A stretch of DNA of 64,000 bases from Vulcanisaeta sp. JCM 14467 (GCF_001316245.1 NZ_BBDM01000014.1:1-64000); one strand, 5' to 3'. Counted from the stretch's first letter, positions 18,759-29,841 are shown. The notes: generated by a model from the letters alone, not told the origin. Numbers and translations are program-made.

Positions 18759-18816
18759 TCCACCACGATTAACCTAGGTTATTTAAATAGAAATTCCCTT
18801 AGATTAGTAAAGTAAG

Positions 18817-19551
18817 ATGGGTTATGAAGATATTGATATTGGGGAATTGATTAGGAACTTCAGGGTGGGCTTTGATAAGGCAGGTTTAACGATATACGTA
18901 GTACCGAGGGAAGATGCAACGCTACTAATCAGGGGTGAACCCTACCCCTTTAATAATGAGGATGTTCGGCTATACGGTACGAGAGTCACGCTACACCTGC
19001 CATGTAGTGGGGCTATATATGGTAGGTACTTGGTGAACATCGGCGATGATGTGAGGGGGTTATACGTAGTAATTACTGATGCAGGATGTGACATAGGTAT
19101 TTTATGGCGTGAGGAGGGCTTAGACACGAGAATGCTTGTGAGGTCTAATGAAGCGTTAATAGTGATTGTGAGACTCATGAGGTTAGGGGCCCGTAAAATT
19201 AAACCTAGTGGTTATGCCCTTAGGGTAATGAGGGTGCTGAACTTATCTGGTGAATTATTGTATTCCGATTTAAATCAAGAGATCCAAGTATTCGGTATAA
19301 GTGTTAGAGCGGTTCCACAACTTCAGGGTACCTGTTTAGGTGAATTTAGTATTGGGCGGTGGAAATTCATACTTAGTAAATGCGGTTCTGTAACCGAGGT
19401 TCTTAATGATGGTAGTACCATTGTGCTACTCATTAGCAATGCCGATTCCTTAGTAATTAGTCGGTATTTTCCATCACTTAATAAATGGTACGAGCTACGC
19501 AGAGTATCTGGTTTCGATAAGTACCTTGTTATATTAAAGAGCGAGGTTTGA
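18817..19551 (+). CDS. Unknown beta-rich protein
   Basis: The product has 244 residues from MGYEDIDIGELIRNFRVGFDKAG. It is rich in short strands (ATLLIRGEPYPF, YGTRVTLHLPCSG, LYVVITDAGCDIGILW), with no membrane helix or signal peptide. Cysteines at CSG, GCD, TCLG and KCG are dispersed. I do not recognise a family. It is divergent from rnz and overlaps the convergent regulator gene by 18 bases. Start and codon usage look normal for the chromosome, so it is likely a real lineage-specific gene. Confidence 0.6.
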   Translation: MGYEDIDIGELIRNFRVGFDKAGLTIYVVPREDATLLIRGEPYPFNNEDVRLYGTRVTLHLPCSGAIYGRYLVNIGDDVRGLYVVITDAGCDIGILWREEGLDTRMLVRSNEALIVIVRLMRLGARKIKPSGYALRVMRVLNLSGELLYSDLNQEIQVFGISVRAVPQLQGTCLGEFSIGRWKFILSKCGSVTEVLNDGSTIVLLISNADSLVISRYFPSLNKWYELRRVSGFDKYLVILKSEV

Positions 19552-20211
19552 GTGCCTTATGAAGATCGAGTTTAGGCGTGGGCTGTCAAGCATTATGACG
19601 TTGTTCACTATATTTATCTTGAACTCCCTAAGTATTAACTGTGTGTAGAGGTGCATTAATGCCTTACTTGCATCATCATAGTCAATACTTACGTGGAATT
19701 GTTTCCCAATCCGCTTAATCCAGTCAAGGCATGCCTCATGGGATGGGCATGAATTCTTACAATCATGATTAGAATATGTTGGTGTTACTAGTATGAATTT
19801 ACGGCCCCTAATGTCTATGAATGCGCCGTAATTAGTGGGTATTATTATTTTCATGCCATGCTCATTAATCTCGAGTTTAAACCCTAAATACACCATTGCC
19901 GTTGGTACGTAATAAATCCTATTTGCCTCCCTACTTAACCCTACGACCTTAACCTCCTCATCACTCAACTGCCTAATCCAGCCAAAGTCCTCCAGGGCCT
20001 TCACATGCCTATGAACAACACCCTTTAGTATGCCCAGTTCCTGGGCCAGCGATGTCACAGTCATTGGCCCCTTACTGAGCATATCCATTATACTTATCCT
20101 AACGTTATTGTTCAGCAATGTGTCGAAGGACTCGATGGGAAGCACGGCTACTGACTTCACGTTAATCCTAAACATGTCCAGCCCAGACATCGTGGTATTT
20201 ATTCTAATCAT
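19534..20211 (-). CDS. ArsR-like winged-helix regulator with Cys/His cluster
   Basis: The protein has 225 residues. After about 35 residues comes a winged helix-turn-helix: NVRISIMDMLSKGPMTVTSLAQELGILKGVVHRHVKALEDFGWI, the pattern of archaeal ArsR/MarR-like regulators. The C-terminal half is a sensor-like domain with HDCKNSCPSHEACLDW (Cys-x3-Cys-x2-His-x2-Cys, residues about 145-156), which could bind a metal or respond to redox state. Regulated genes are unknown; the divergent radical SAM gene (start 20305) is the nearest candidate. It overlaps the end of the convergent gene by 18 bases. Confidence 0.7.
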   Translation of the reverse strand: MIRINTTMSGLDMFRINVKSVAVLPIESFDTLLNNNVRISIMDMLSKGPMTVTSLAQELGILKGVVHRHVKALEDFGWIRQLSDEEVKVVGLSREANRIYYVPTAMVYLGFKLEINEHGMKIIIPTNYGAFIDIRGRKFILVTPTYSNHDCKNSCPSHEACLDWIKRIGKQFHVSIDYDDASKALMHLYTQLILREFKINIVNNVIMLDSPRLNSIFIRHSNLAL

Positions 20212-20304
20212 TTCACGTGCACAAGTATGTAACCTCTGAGTTTAAAACCCTATTTTGGTAAATCATAAGGTTTAGCAAACATGTAAAATGGGTATTGAGG
20301 CATC

Positions 20305-21369
20305 ATGTGGAGGGGTAGTATTAATGAGATTGAAAGGACCAGAGAAGTAATTAGAGTAGAGAGGGGTACGCCGCAGGTCGGCACCTTGGCCTTCGGCATA
20401 GTGGATAGGGGCACAAACATAATCGAGGTCAGGCCAACATCGCTATGCCCACTATCCTGCATATACTGCTCAGTGAATGCTGGCCCAAGGTCAACTAATA
20501 GATGGGCTGAGTTTGTTGACGACCTTGACACACTACTAGCGGCATTGGAGGAGGTGGTCAGGTTTAAGGGCACTAATGATGTCGAGGTACACATCGATGG
20601 CATGGGTGAGCCAGGCGTATACCCTTACCTGACACAACTTATCCGTGGTATTAAATCGATCAACGGTGTTTCGACAGTATCAATGCAGACGCGACTATAC
20701 ATGTTCACTGAGGAGGAGCTTAGGGAATTGGCTCAAGCCGGTTTGGACAGGATAAACCTAAGCATTGATACGCTAAACCCCGAACTAGCTAAGAAAATAA
20801 GCGGTGCGTCCTGGTACGACGTGAATCATGTTAAGGAATTAGTGCTTCAGGCCCTTGAGTTAGGGATTAACGTAATTGCATCCCCCGTCTGGTTACCTGG
20901 TATTAATGATAATGACATTGTTGAGATTATCAAGTGGGCCAGGGAGGTGGGGTTGGGCAGGAATAAGCTGTCTCCTGTGCTCATTCAGAAGTACATACCG
21001 CATAAGAGGGGTAGGAAGGCTAGGGTTAGGGTAATGACGTGGCAGGAATTTTGGGAGAGAATTAAGAGACTAGAGGGTGAATTGAATGTTAAACTAACGG
21101 CTACTAATGAGGAATTAAACATACATAAGGCCCCTAAATTGCCAAAGCCCTACAAGGTTAATGAGGAAGTTAAGGTCAGGATAATCAGTAGAGGGATACT
21201 TAGGGGCGAGTTTCTGGGGGTCATATTACCATTAAGTAATACTGCGATATTTGATAGGGTAATCACGGTGTTGGCTAACCCCACCATGGAGAAGATACTT
21301 ATTGGGAATCAGGTTAGGGTTAGGGTCATTGAAAATGATGATAATATATACATTGGTAAGCTCGTCTAG
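20305..21369 (+). CDS. Radical SAM protein with C-terminal TRAM-like domain
   Basis: The product has 354 residues. The cluster motif is CPLSCIYC (Cys48, Cys52, Cys55), followed by HIDGMGEPGVYP (the GGE-like SAM motif), NLSIDTLNP and LPGINDNDI typical of the core barrel. The last 75 residues (VKVRIISRGILRGEFLGVILPL through VRVRVIENDDNIYIGKLV) look like a TRAM/OB-type RNA-binding barrel, as in the archaeal COG2100 Fe-S oxidoreductases. A tRNA or rRNA modification role is therefore plausible but not shown. The gene is intact and single, divergent from the winged-helix regulator. Confidence 0.8.
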   Translation: MWRGSINEIERTREVIRVERGTPQVGTLAFGIVDRGTNIIEVRPTSLCPLSCIYCSVNAGPRSTNRWAEFVDDLDTLLAALEEVVRFKGTNDVEVHIDGMGEPGVYPYLTQLIRGIKSINGVSTVSMQTRLYMFTEEELRELAQAGLDRINLSIDTLNPELAKKISGASWYDVNHVKELVLQALELGINVIASPVWLPGINDNDIVEIIKWAREVGLGRNKLSPVLIQKYIPHKRGRKARVRVMTWQEFWERIKRLEGELNVKLTATNEELNIHKAPKLPKPYKVNEEVKVRIISRGILRGEFLGVILPLSNTAIFDRVITVLANPTMEKILIGNQVRVRVIENDDNIYIGKLV

Positions 21370-21458
21370 GATTTATGTATTGCTATATTAGTTATATATT
21401 TATAAATTAAATTCATTTAGGCAAAATACTTAATTGCCTTTGCAATATCTCACTTGGT

Positions 21459-22244
21459 ATGGTTGGCAGGGTTGCAGTTGTCAGTGGGTCGGGCCGTGGC
21501 ATTGGTAGGGCTATTGCTGTTAGGCTTGCTAGGGATGGCTTCAGGGTCGTCGTTAATTATAAGAGGCATGATGAGGAGGGTGAGGAGACCATGAAGTTGA
21601 TCAAGAGTGTTGGTGGTGAGGCTATCATGGTTAAGGCGGACGTTGCCGCGGCTGATGGGGCTAAGGCAATTGTTGATGAAGCTGTTAAACAATGGGGCTC
21701 CGTGGATGTTGTTGTTAATAATGCCGGCTTGGGCATAATGAGGCCGTTTGTCGATATTGACGAGGGTTTGTGGGATAAGATAATAAACACGAACCTGAAG
21801 TCAGCTTACTTATTGACTAAGTTTGCCGTACCCTACATGATCAAGAATAATTGGGGTAGGGTCATAAACATGAGTTCAATAGAGGGTATAATGGGTGCTG
21901 CCTATAACGTGCCCTACGCAACGGCAAAGGCAGCCCTAATAGGCTTCACTAAGGCGTTAGCCGCCGAGTTGGCGCCCTACGGGATAACGGTGAATGCAAT
22001 AGCCCCTGGACTCGTGAGGACTAAGATGGGCATGAGCCTACTGCAGGTATTAAATGTTAAGGAGGAGGATTGGGTTAAGACAGGGACACTCACTGGGAGG
22101 GTTATTGAGCCTGAGGAGGTCGCTGACCTAGTGGCATTCCTCGTGAGTGACTCCGCAAAGAACATAACGGGACAGGTCTTCGTAATAGACGCAGGAACAA
22201 CAATACTACCAGCGGCGAGGCACTTATCGAACATACCCAGGTAG
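21459..22244 (+). CDS. FabG-like short-chain dehydrogenase
   Basis: This intact 261-residue SDR has SGSGRGIGRAIAVRLA (dinucleotide loop), NYKRHDEE after strand 2 (Arg favours NADP), VVNNAGLG, INMSSIEGIMG (catalytic Ser), YNVPYATAKAA (Tyr-x3-Lys) and NAIAPGLVRTKM. The end VAFLVSDSAKNITGQVFVIDAGTT is standard for the family. Substrate is unknown; 3-oxoacyl or sugar alcohol reduction are usual. A strong TATA region, TATATATTTATAAATTAAA (21392-21410), lies upstream. Its stop is 24 bases from the convergent tenA end. Confidence 0.88.
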   Translation: MVGRVAVVSGSGRGIGRAIAVRLARDGFRVVVNYKRHDEEGEETMKLIKSVGGEAIMVKADVAAADGAKAIVDEAVKQWGSVDVVVNNAGLGIMRPFVDIDEGLWDKIINTNLKSAYLLTKFAVPYMIKNNWGRVINMSSIEGIMGAAYNVPYATAKAALIGFTKALAAELAPYGITVNAIAPGLVRTKMGMSLLQVLNVKEEDWVKTGTLTGRVIEPEEVADLVAFLVSDSAKNITGQVFVIDAGTTILPAARHLSNIPR

Positions 22245-22267
22245 GTTTAGGTTAACACGAGTTATCG

Positions 22268-22938
22268 TTAAAACACCCATTGTTCCTGCCTATAAGCCAT
22301 ATCCCAGAATAGGTATTCATAGGTGCTGGCCTGCCTAAATATACTCAATAGCCTATTGAAGTCCCTCATTAGGTAATCACTGGCTTCATCAATAATTGCC
22401 CTAAGCCCATCAACAATACTGGCATACTCAGGGGTTAAGTAAACCGAGGCCCAATCCCTATAAACCTTGACGGGATTCTTACTTAACTTATCAGCGTGGT
22501 ACTTAGCAATCTCTAAATACGTCCAATAGCACGGTAATATGGCTACCAAGCTTCGTACGGACTACCCAAAGCGCATGTGGTTAGTAAGAAGTTCATATAG
22601 GCAATGTTTGTGGGGCTTGGGCGTGTCTTAACGACGTCGTCGATGCTCAAACCGAGGGAATTGAGCAGTCTATTATAGTTCTCGAGTTCGGTAGTCACAT
22701 CAGCAAGTGCCAACTCAAGCACTCTCCTCATGGCCGCGGGATTCTCAAGCTTAGATGCGATTAGTGCTTGGCACCTTGTTAACGTTATTAGGTAATTATA
22801 GTCCTGAACAATATAATACCTAAACTTCTCGAGTGGTAGTGAGCCGTTGAATAATTCGGTAACGAATGGATGATTAACTATTCTAAGCCAAACATCACCT
22901 ACCTGGTTCCTAAGGAGTTCAGTAATGCGATTACTCAT
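22268..22938 (-). CDS. tenA: TenA/thiaminase II family, one frameshift
   Basis: This helical-bundle protein, about 223 residues repaired, hydrolyses aminopyrimidines for thiamine salvage in characterised members. The N-terminal frame (22543-22938) has NHPFVTELFNGSLPLEKFRYYIVQDYNYL, the classical TenA helix with the Asp and Tyr of the pocket. The continuing frame has VAILPCYWTYLEIA, with the Cys-Tyr-Trp motif, and EYLFWDMAYRQEQW at the end. The catalytic Cys is expected around the region TTCALGSPYEA. The break at about 22551 is removed by one C, giving SPYEALVAILPCYW. It may also be a non-thiaminase TenA with a salvage role. Confidence 0.83.
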
Positions 22939-22986
22939 TACTTAGTGTGCATGGTGTTTATAATTAAAAGCGTTATTATCTTATTA

Positions 22987-24843
22987 CTATGTCGTTTTAC
23001 CTCCCGTTCTCCTGCTGGTCTTACTTAATGCCTCCTTCAATGCCTTTATTAGTTCCATGGCAACCTCCCTCTGCCTATTCATGAATTTCTCATAGATCTT
23101 TCTAGCCTCGTTCTTAAATGTAAACAATACATCATCAGGGCTTAATGAACCCTTTGTTATCTCCATCAGGGCCTTCTCCATGCGTGACCTAAACCATGGG
23201 TCAATAAGTTCATTGCCGGTTTTACCCAGTACGCTTATTACGGCCTTACCCAACGGCGTTGGTATGCATTGCCTATTCCTAATCTTGAAGTATCCACGAA
23301 TGACGTTGGTATGTATGTGGTCTTGCATCGTGGCGTCAGTCCCAATGCCGTACTTCCTCATCAACCTAAGTAACTCCGACTCTGATAGGTATGGTGGTGG
23401 TTCAGTCTCCCTCTCCTCAACCCAGGCCTTAACAATGCTCAGTTCATCACCAGCCCTCACCCTAGGCAATACCTTCTCACTTGGCCTCTCAAATGGGTAT
23501 ATTGTTAAGTACCCCTCATCAATTATCCTCAAGCCCTCGGCACTAAACCTATGGCTTGAAACGTCAACAACTATTTTCTGTTTCTCAACACGTGCAGGCG
23601 GACTTAACGTTGCCAGGAAGTGCCTAACCACTAGGTCGTAGATCCTCCAGTACCTCTCATTCTTAAAGTATTTAAGGAGCTCCTGCTTGGTGACGCCTCT
23701 TGTTGGGTATATCGGTGGGTGGGCGCCATCATTACTATCACCGCGTGTTGGCTTAATGCTCATGCCCAGCAACGCCTTCGCATAATCGCTGTGTTCACCG
23801 TGCGTGAGTTCGAGGAGTACCTGCCTGAGGTTAAGTGTGGGTGGGTATATCGTAGTCTCGGTCCTTGGGTATGAAATATATCCATGCCTATATAGTTCCT
23901 CGGCTATGTCAAGGGTCGCCTTAGGCCTAATGTTGAGGAACCTGCTAGCCCTCCTCTCAAGTTCTATCGTATCCAATGGAGCAGGTGGATCCAGGAAGTC
24001 CTCCTTATAATTAGCAATCACCACCTTAGCCCTTGCCCTACTCTTCACTAGGCCTAGTACCTTCTCAGCCTCCTGCCTATCCTTAAAGGTACCGTCATGG
24101 TTAAGCGTCAGTTTTGTTCCGCCAGCGTCAACCATTATATGGAGCGTATAGTACTTCTCGGGCTTGAAGTTCTCACGCTCAAGGGCCCTCTGAACGACTA
24201 GGTTAAGTACGGGTGTTTGACACGGACCATAACTAAGGAAACTCCCTCTTGCCAGCGCATTTCTATCAACGTTCTCAACACTTAGGGTGAGTGCTCTCGT
24301 GAACACGGCACCTAACGTTAGGTCCAGGATCATCCTAGTGAAGACCCTCCTGGCAAGTCCTGGGTTTAGATTTGTCGGTGAGTTGAAGGCTTCAATAATG
24401 TCGTTTTTTGGTTACTGCAGAGAACAAAACCCTCTTGAATACGGCCCTTGGGTTCACGTTCCTTATCACGAACACGGCCTCATAGGCTATGGCCTCACCC
24501 TCTGAGTCGGCGTCCAGGGCTAAGTAAACGGTACTCGCACTAGACCCAAGCCGTGATAATGCCCTTACGTAGCTTATTGTATCCTCCCTAATCACGAGTA
24601 TTGGCTCGGCATCAAATAGCTTTGATGGTTCTACGGAGTGCCATTTATTCAATTCCTCGGGAAAATCCATATTCATTATGTGGCCCTTAAGCCCAATACT
24701 AACCCACTGCTTACCGTTCCTCGTGAACCAATACTCTTAACGCCATAAACCCTCCTAACACTTATACTACCCTGGGCTAGGTACCTGGCTATCGCCCTAG
24801 CCACCGAGTCCTTCTCAGCAACCACCAGTGAGTCAATAATCAT
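22987..24843 (-). CDS. topA: Type IA DNA topoisomerase, two frame breaks
   Basis: This enzyme of about 618 residues relaxes or decatenates DNA through a transient 5'-phosphotyrosine. The N-terminus MIIDSLVVAEKDSVARAIARYL is the toprim glutamate region. LALDADSEGEAIAYE holds the DxDxEGE metal site, and YISYPRTETTIYP has the catalytic Tyr. Domains continue to ESELLRLMRKYGIGTDATMQDHI. No zinc fingers and no helicase part are present, so it is a topoisomerase III-like protein and not reverse gyrase. Frames break near 24735 (joining GVKS to YWFTRNGKQW) and near 24395 in a run of A. Both parts are needed for activity, so I read these as errors. Confidence 0.88.
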
Positions 24844-24917
24844 TAACCCTAAACACCCTCTTTCGAAACATTTATTAACTTATTAATTAATAGACAAATC
24901 ACTAAATGGTGTTGTGA

Positions 24918-25543
24918 ATGAGCGAGAAGAAACCAGAAGAGAAGCAGGTTAGGAGACCACCCTACCAGCAATACCCAGCATACTCACAACAGTACCAATT
25001 ACCTCCTCCACCACCAAGACAAACGCCAGTCACTAGGCCTGTAACACAACAACCAAGGATTGAGGAGCTGGCGCCAAGCCTGAGCAAGCTCGTGCTTTAC
25101 CTAGGCATACCACTGGCATTAATAACGATAGTCTTCGTAATCACAGCTATTGCGTTATTCCCCACAACGAGTGACGCCTACGTGCCATACTCATCAATAG
25201 CCTTCATGGCATCCCTAATAACGGTGGCCGCCGCATTAATAGTAAGCTTCATAGCCATGTACCAAATAGCCATGGGCCTTGATAGGAGGTTCGAATACTT
25301 AACGAGGATCATAAGGCAGCAATCATCTGCAATCCAAACCACGCCAACAATGGCAGCGCTTCAGCACCGCAATACCCGCCTCAGCAGGGTATCGAGAGAA
25401 TACTAACAGCACCACCACCAAGGTCACCGCCGGTTAAGCCCCAGCAGGTTCAGCCACAGCCACCTGCCATGGAAGGTAGTAGAACCAATGAGGAGGAGCA
25501 ACAGACGCAGGAGGGCTCTGGGGAGGATATTAGTGAGGAGTGA
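24918..25543 (+). CDS. Pro/Gln-rich two-helix membrane protein, one frameshift
   Basis: The protein has about 208 residues. A low-complexity N-terminus rich in Pro, Gln and Tyr (YQQYPAYSQQYQLPPPPP) precedes two membrane helices (LVLYLGIPLALITIVFVITAIALF and IAFMASLITVAAALIVSFIAMYQIAM). After a frame break near 25352 a second Pro/Gln-rich, acidic tail follows (TAPPPRSPPVKPQQ, then EEEQQTQEGSGEDISEE). Both low-complexity ends probably face the same side. I do not recognise a family; similar proteins occur in Thermoproteales. Its end overlaps the convergent helicase gene by 14 bases. It is divergent from topA by only 74 bases. Confidence 0.65.
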
Positions 25544-27403
25544 GGTTAAAGTTTGTAATTTCGTTAATTAGTTCCTCATCGTTAACGACCACGTACTTAC
25601 CGAAGTAATCCTTAAAGACCCTCGCCAACCTGGGCTCCCTGAACCTACGATCCATGAGTATCACCAGGGCCTTATCGTCCTCAGACCTAAACGCCCTACC
25701 TACCGCCTGCTTAATCCTAACAATGGCCGGCCATTGATACGTTAACTCCCAAGCCAACTTCCTGTCGTTGAGACGGGCCGCAAGTATCTCCATGAAGTCA
25801 TCCAGGTAATCATTAGGTTCAGGGTATGGAACGCCAACAATTATTATGAGCCCAGTAGGTTCTCAGTACCGAGCCTATACTCAACGCCCTCAACAAGCTT
25901 GCCACCTGCCACGGCCATTATCAACTTCCTGCGATCATTCCTTAAATCCCTAATTAGGTCCTCAATCGAGGTATTGCCGAGCTCCATCACATACTTAACA
26001 CCTGGGCTTAGGTACTTCCTAACGGACTTAAGTACAGTGTATGATGGAAATATCGATAATATAGCCTTATCAAGCGTGTAGGTCTGGTAAATCCTACTAA
26101 GTATGTTGGCAATCCTTTCATACTCCTCCTCATCCCTCTCGGCATATCTTGTGGTCACCCCATCATAGATTAAAACGTTATAGTTCTCGGGCTTCACATA
26201 GTCCCTAAAGCCTATCCTATACTCCACAATATCCCTATTTATGCCGAGCATACTCGTCACGTAATCCCTAGGCGGCAATGTACCGCTCATGAGAATGACA
26301 CCACCAGCCTCATTAATCACAGGGCTGCTAACTACTGATGGGTCAACACACTTATAGACTAGTGAGACCCCTTGCTCATCCCTGGCGAGAAATACTCCGA
26401 AGCACTTACCTTATTTAGTATGGCCCTATGGAAGTCCAGCAAGCGTGATAATGGTGTGTATGGTATTGGCACGCCGGCGCTCCTCTTCTTCCTAATTATT
26501 TCGTAGTACGCATCTATTATTGCCTGGAAATCCTCAAAGAATTGGAGTACATCACCAAGCTCCAGGGATACCATGGTCTCCTCCTCAAGAACCTTACTCA
26601 GCTTCACCATATACGCCTGGAGACCCCTTAGTATCTTGATTGTTCTATTTTTCAATTCCTCATTATCAATCAACTTCTTAACCTCGGCGATCGAGGTGAC
26701 TACCGAGGCAAGCGGTAGGTTAATGCTATTTAAGTTACTTATTGAGTCCGGCAGGTTGTGCGCCTCATCAATTACTAATACAGAATTCTTAACATCAACA
26801 TTTATGGTTTCGGGCTTATTAATACTGAAGATGTAGTAATACGTCATGATACCAACTCGCCCTGTCAAGGTACAGCCTTGATACTTCATAGGGACATACA
26901 TTAAGCGTGCATAGGCTTGATACGTACTCATTCACGTTACTTACCTCATCCATAATATTCAGCATTAAGTCATTAACATTGATTCTTCTAATGTTGGAGT
27001 AATAGGGGCACTCATCACTCGATCTCAAGAACCTACACTCCTCAAGGAATTCCTCATACGGTAATCTACGCGTACTAACCATGCAGCACATGTCCGGCCT
27101 ATTCCTAATTACCACGTAATCAATATCAACGCCCCTATCCCTCAACTTACGTAACTCCCTAATTGGCGCTTGTGCCTCATTCTTTGTCCTAATTAGAAAT
27201 AGAACCTTAACACCACTCTCCTCTGCGTACGCCAGCGACGCCGCTAGGGCACTAGCGGTCTTGCCTACGCCCGTGGGCGCCTCGATCAGCGCCACCCTAC
27301 CACTCGACAATGCATCGTATATGCTCCTAGCTATCTCCCATTGATACCTCCTAAACGTATCATATGGGAAGTACCTCCTAATTAATGCCTCAACCCCAGG
27401 CAC
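25530..27403 (-). CDS. XPD/Rad3-like Fe-S DNA helicase, three frame breaks
   Basis: This superfamily 2 helicase of roughly 620 residues is most like archaeal XPD, a 5'-to-3' DNA helicase of repair. The N-terminal part has FRRYQWEIARSIYDAL (Q-like motif), EAPTGVGKTASAL (Walker A) and LIRTKNEAQAPIREL. The Fe-S region has RPDMCCM, EECRFL and DECPYY. Then come SVLVIDEAHNLPDSI (DEAH), VILMSGTLPPRDYV (motif III), LSIFPSYTVL, and QAVGRAFRSEDDKALVILMDRR (motif VI). Breaks near 26930, 26335 and 25800-25840 split it into four pieces whose motifs remain in order. The overall gene is therefore credible as one functional helicase in a draft sequence. Confidence 0.85.
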
Positions 27404-27521
27404 TACTATATCAAGGTATATTGACTAATTCTTGATTTAAAAACCTATGATGTGAATTACACACCCTGACCATTATTAATAAAGCGTTTTAAGGGGCCCA
27501 CAGAAACCATAACTTTGAGTA

Positions 27522-29043
27522 ATGAGCAACGTTAATGCATTGCTAAATAGGTTGAAGCCCACCAGGACAATATCTGGGGTAGTCCCAATAGCAATTATGG
27601 TCGAGCCTGTGGCATGCCCATTCAACTGCACCTACTGCCCAGGTGGGAAAAAGACGAACACCCCAAAGAGCTACCTGCCAGACTCACCCGTGGTCCTTAG
27701 AGCCACCCCACTGAATTACGACCCGTATAGGCAGGTCGTGGCTAGGATAAGGCAGTATGAGGCCCTTCATCACCCTGTATCTAAGGTCGAGTTAATAGTC
27801 ATGGGTGGCACGGTAACATCATTACCTGAGTCATACTTAACCTGGTTCGTTGGTAATGCGTTCAAGGCCATTAATGACTACCCACTCGTAGGTTCAGGAT
27901 CAATAGAGAGCCCAGACATTGAGTATGAGCATAGGCGTAATGAGAAGGCTAGGATTAGGGTTGTAGCCCTTGAGCTAGAGACGAGGCCCGACTTCGCAAG
28001 GCCAAGGCACATAGACCTAATGCTGAGACTCGGCTTTACTAGGGTTGAGGTTGGCGTTCAATCGATTTATGATGATGTACTAAGGAGGGTTAGGAGGGGT
28101 CACGGTGTTAAGGAGGTTATTGAAGCAACGCAGTACCTAAAGGACGCCGCGTACAAGGTCTGCTACCACATAATGCCTGGGCTCCCTGCTCAACGCCTGA
28201 TAGGGACCTCGAGATGGTTAAGACCATATTCAGTGACCCAAGCTTCATGCCCGACTGCGTGAAGGTTTACCCAACCTTCGTTGTTGAGGGTACGGAATTA
28301 TACGAGGAGTGGTTGAAGGGCTTGTACAGGAGTTATGATGAGGAGACCTGGCATTGGCTTTTGGCAAACATCATGGCCTCAATACCCAGGTGGGTCAGGG
28401 TCATGAGGTTTGGCAGGGACATACCACTTCACTGGGTCGTTGATGGTCCGAGGATAGGCAATATGAGGGAGGTAGTGCTTAGGGACATGGAGAAACTGGG
28501 CCTTAAGTGCGTGGAGATTAGGTGCCGTGAGGTTGGTCATAAGTACATAAAGAGAGGGTTGGTCCCAACGCCTAGGAAATTAATGATTAATAGGATTGAT
28601 TATGAGGCATCCGGCGGTCACGAGGTCTTCCTGGAGGTAATTGATGATGACGACACGCTATACGGCATATTAAGGCTTAGGATACCAAGCGACAATGCAC
28701 ATAGGCCCGAGATCAGGCTGGGAGGGCGGCATTAATTAGAGAGTTACACGTCTACGGACCTGAGCTACCCATCGGTAGTAAGGCAGCGGACCTATTCTGG
28801 TGGCAGCATCGCGGTATTGGTAGGGCATTGATGGCTAGGGCTGAGCACATAGCCCTTGAGGAGTTCAATGCCTATAGGATGTTCGTGATATCGGGCGTTG
28901 GTGTTAGAGAGTACTATAGAAGGCTCGATTATCGCAAGTACCCGGGGAGTTTCTACATGTTTAAGGACTTGAGAAGGTCGATACTGACGGAGCACAGTGT
29001 AAATGAGGTGTTTTTGAGCAATGAGGATTTGGTGACGGGTTGA
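27522..29043 (+). CDS. elp3: Elp3-type tRNA uridine-34 modification enzyme, frame-broken
   Basis: This radical SAM plus GNAT enzyme of about 505 residues installs the carboxymethyl group at wobble uridine from acetyl-CoA. The N-terminal part has ACPFNCTYCPGG (Cys cluster), then KVELIVMGGTVTSLPESYL, RVVALELETRPDFA and FTRVEVGVQSIYDDVLRRV. The first break, about 28195-28215, joins HIMPGLP to the second part with KVYPTFVVEGTELYEEW and PRWVRVMRFGRDIP. The GNAT domain follows with ELHVYGPELPIG and HRGIGRALMARAEHIA (acetyl-CoA loop), with another break near 28735. It ends in LDYRKYPGSFYMFK. A nitrilase-like gene starts 3 bases after the stop. Confidence 0.88.
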
Positions 29044-29046
29044 GAT

Positions 29047-29841
29047 ATGGATGGGCTTAGGGTAACGATAGCGCAGACCAGGAGGTTTAGTAATTATAAT
29101 GATGGTATTACCTGGTTGAGGACTCAGGTTAGGGGCTTAACCACCGACCTAATAATACTGCCCGAGAATTGGGTTGGGACGAGGATACTCAGCGAGAAGG
29201 AGTTTAATGAGTACGTTGAAGGGCTTAGGGAGATCTCGAACGACATCAATGCCCTGATAATTGGTGGCGCAGTCTATGTGAGTATTAATGGCAGGAACCT
29301 GAGCATATGCCCCATGGTCAATGGGAAGGGGCTAATCAACTACTCAGAGAAGATATACCCATCAAAGGCCACCGGCGAGAGGATAGGAATAAGTGGTGGT
29401 GATAGGCTCGGTATAGTCAGGGTCAATGACTGGAGTATAGGCTGCATAATATGCATTGACGCCATGTACCCCGAGTTAACCAGGTTAATGGCTAAATACG
29501 GCGTGGACATAATCACAAACCCCAGCAGCATTAGTGTTGATAGGGTATACCTCTGGAGAAGCCTAGGCCTGATTAGGGCCTTTGAGAACTCAGCATACTT
29601 CGCATCGGCCATGGGCACGGGGTATAACTACCCAGATGGGCGTGACGTACTCGGCGGTAGCTTTATAGCGTCTCCAAATGGTGAGTTTGTGATGACCATT
29701 GACATTGGTATTGAGGGCTTATTCACCGCGACGATTAATCATAAGGAGATAGAGTATGCTCGCTCCAGGAGGGGTTACGTAGATGATATTAGGAATGAGG
29801 CTTTGAGTAGTAATATTTCAATTAATATTGCCAATGCCTAA
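29047..29841 (+). CDS. Carbon-nitrogen hydrolase (nitrilase superfamily)
   Basis: This intact 264-residue protein has the Glu-Lys-Cys triad: LPENW (Glu40), SEKIYP (Lys102) and IGCIICIDAMYPEL (Cys136). GGAVYVSINGRN and LIRAFENSAYFASAMG fit the amidase-type branch. Members hydrolyse amides such as omega-amides, carbamoyl amines or deaminated glutathione. The residues do not pin the substrate. Placement directly behind elp3 (3-base gap) suggests one transcript but not one pathway. Its stop overlaps the convergent acyl-CoA dehydrogenase by 4 bases. Confidence 0.82.
   Translation: MDGLRVTIAQTRRFSNYNDGITWLRTQVRGLTTDLIILPENWVGTRILSEKEFNEYVEGLREISNDINALIIGGAVYVSINGRNLSICPMVNGKGLINYSEKIYPSKATGERIGISGGDRLGIVRVNDWSIGCIICIDAMYPELTRLMAKYGVDIITNPSSISVDRVYLWRSLGLIRAFENSAYFASAMGTGYNYPDGRDVLGGSFIASPNGEFVMTIDIGIEGLFTATINHKEIEYARSRRGYVDDIRNEALSSNISINIANA

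Noticed and set aside
22987..24843. Reverse gyrase
   Set aside because: Only the topoisomerase IA part is present, with its own start; there is no helicase domain upstream.
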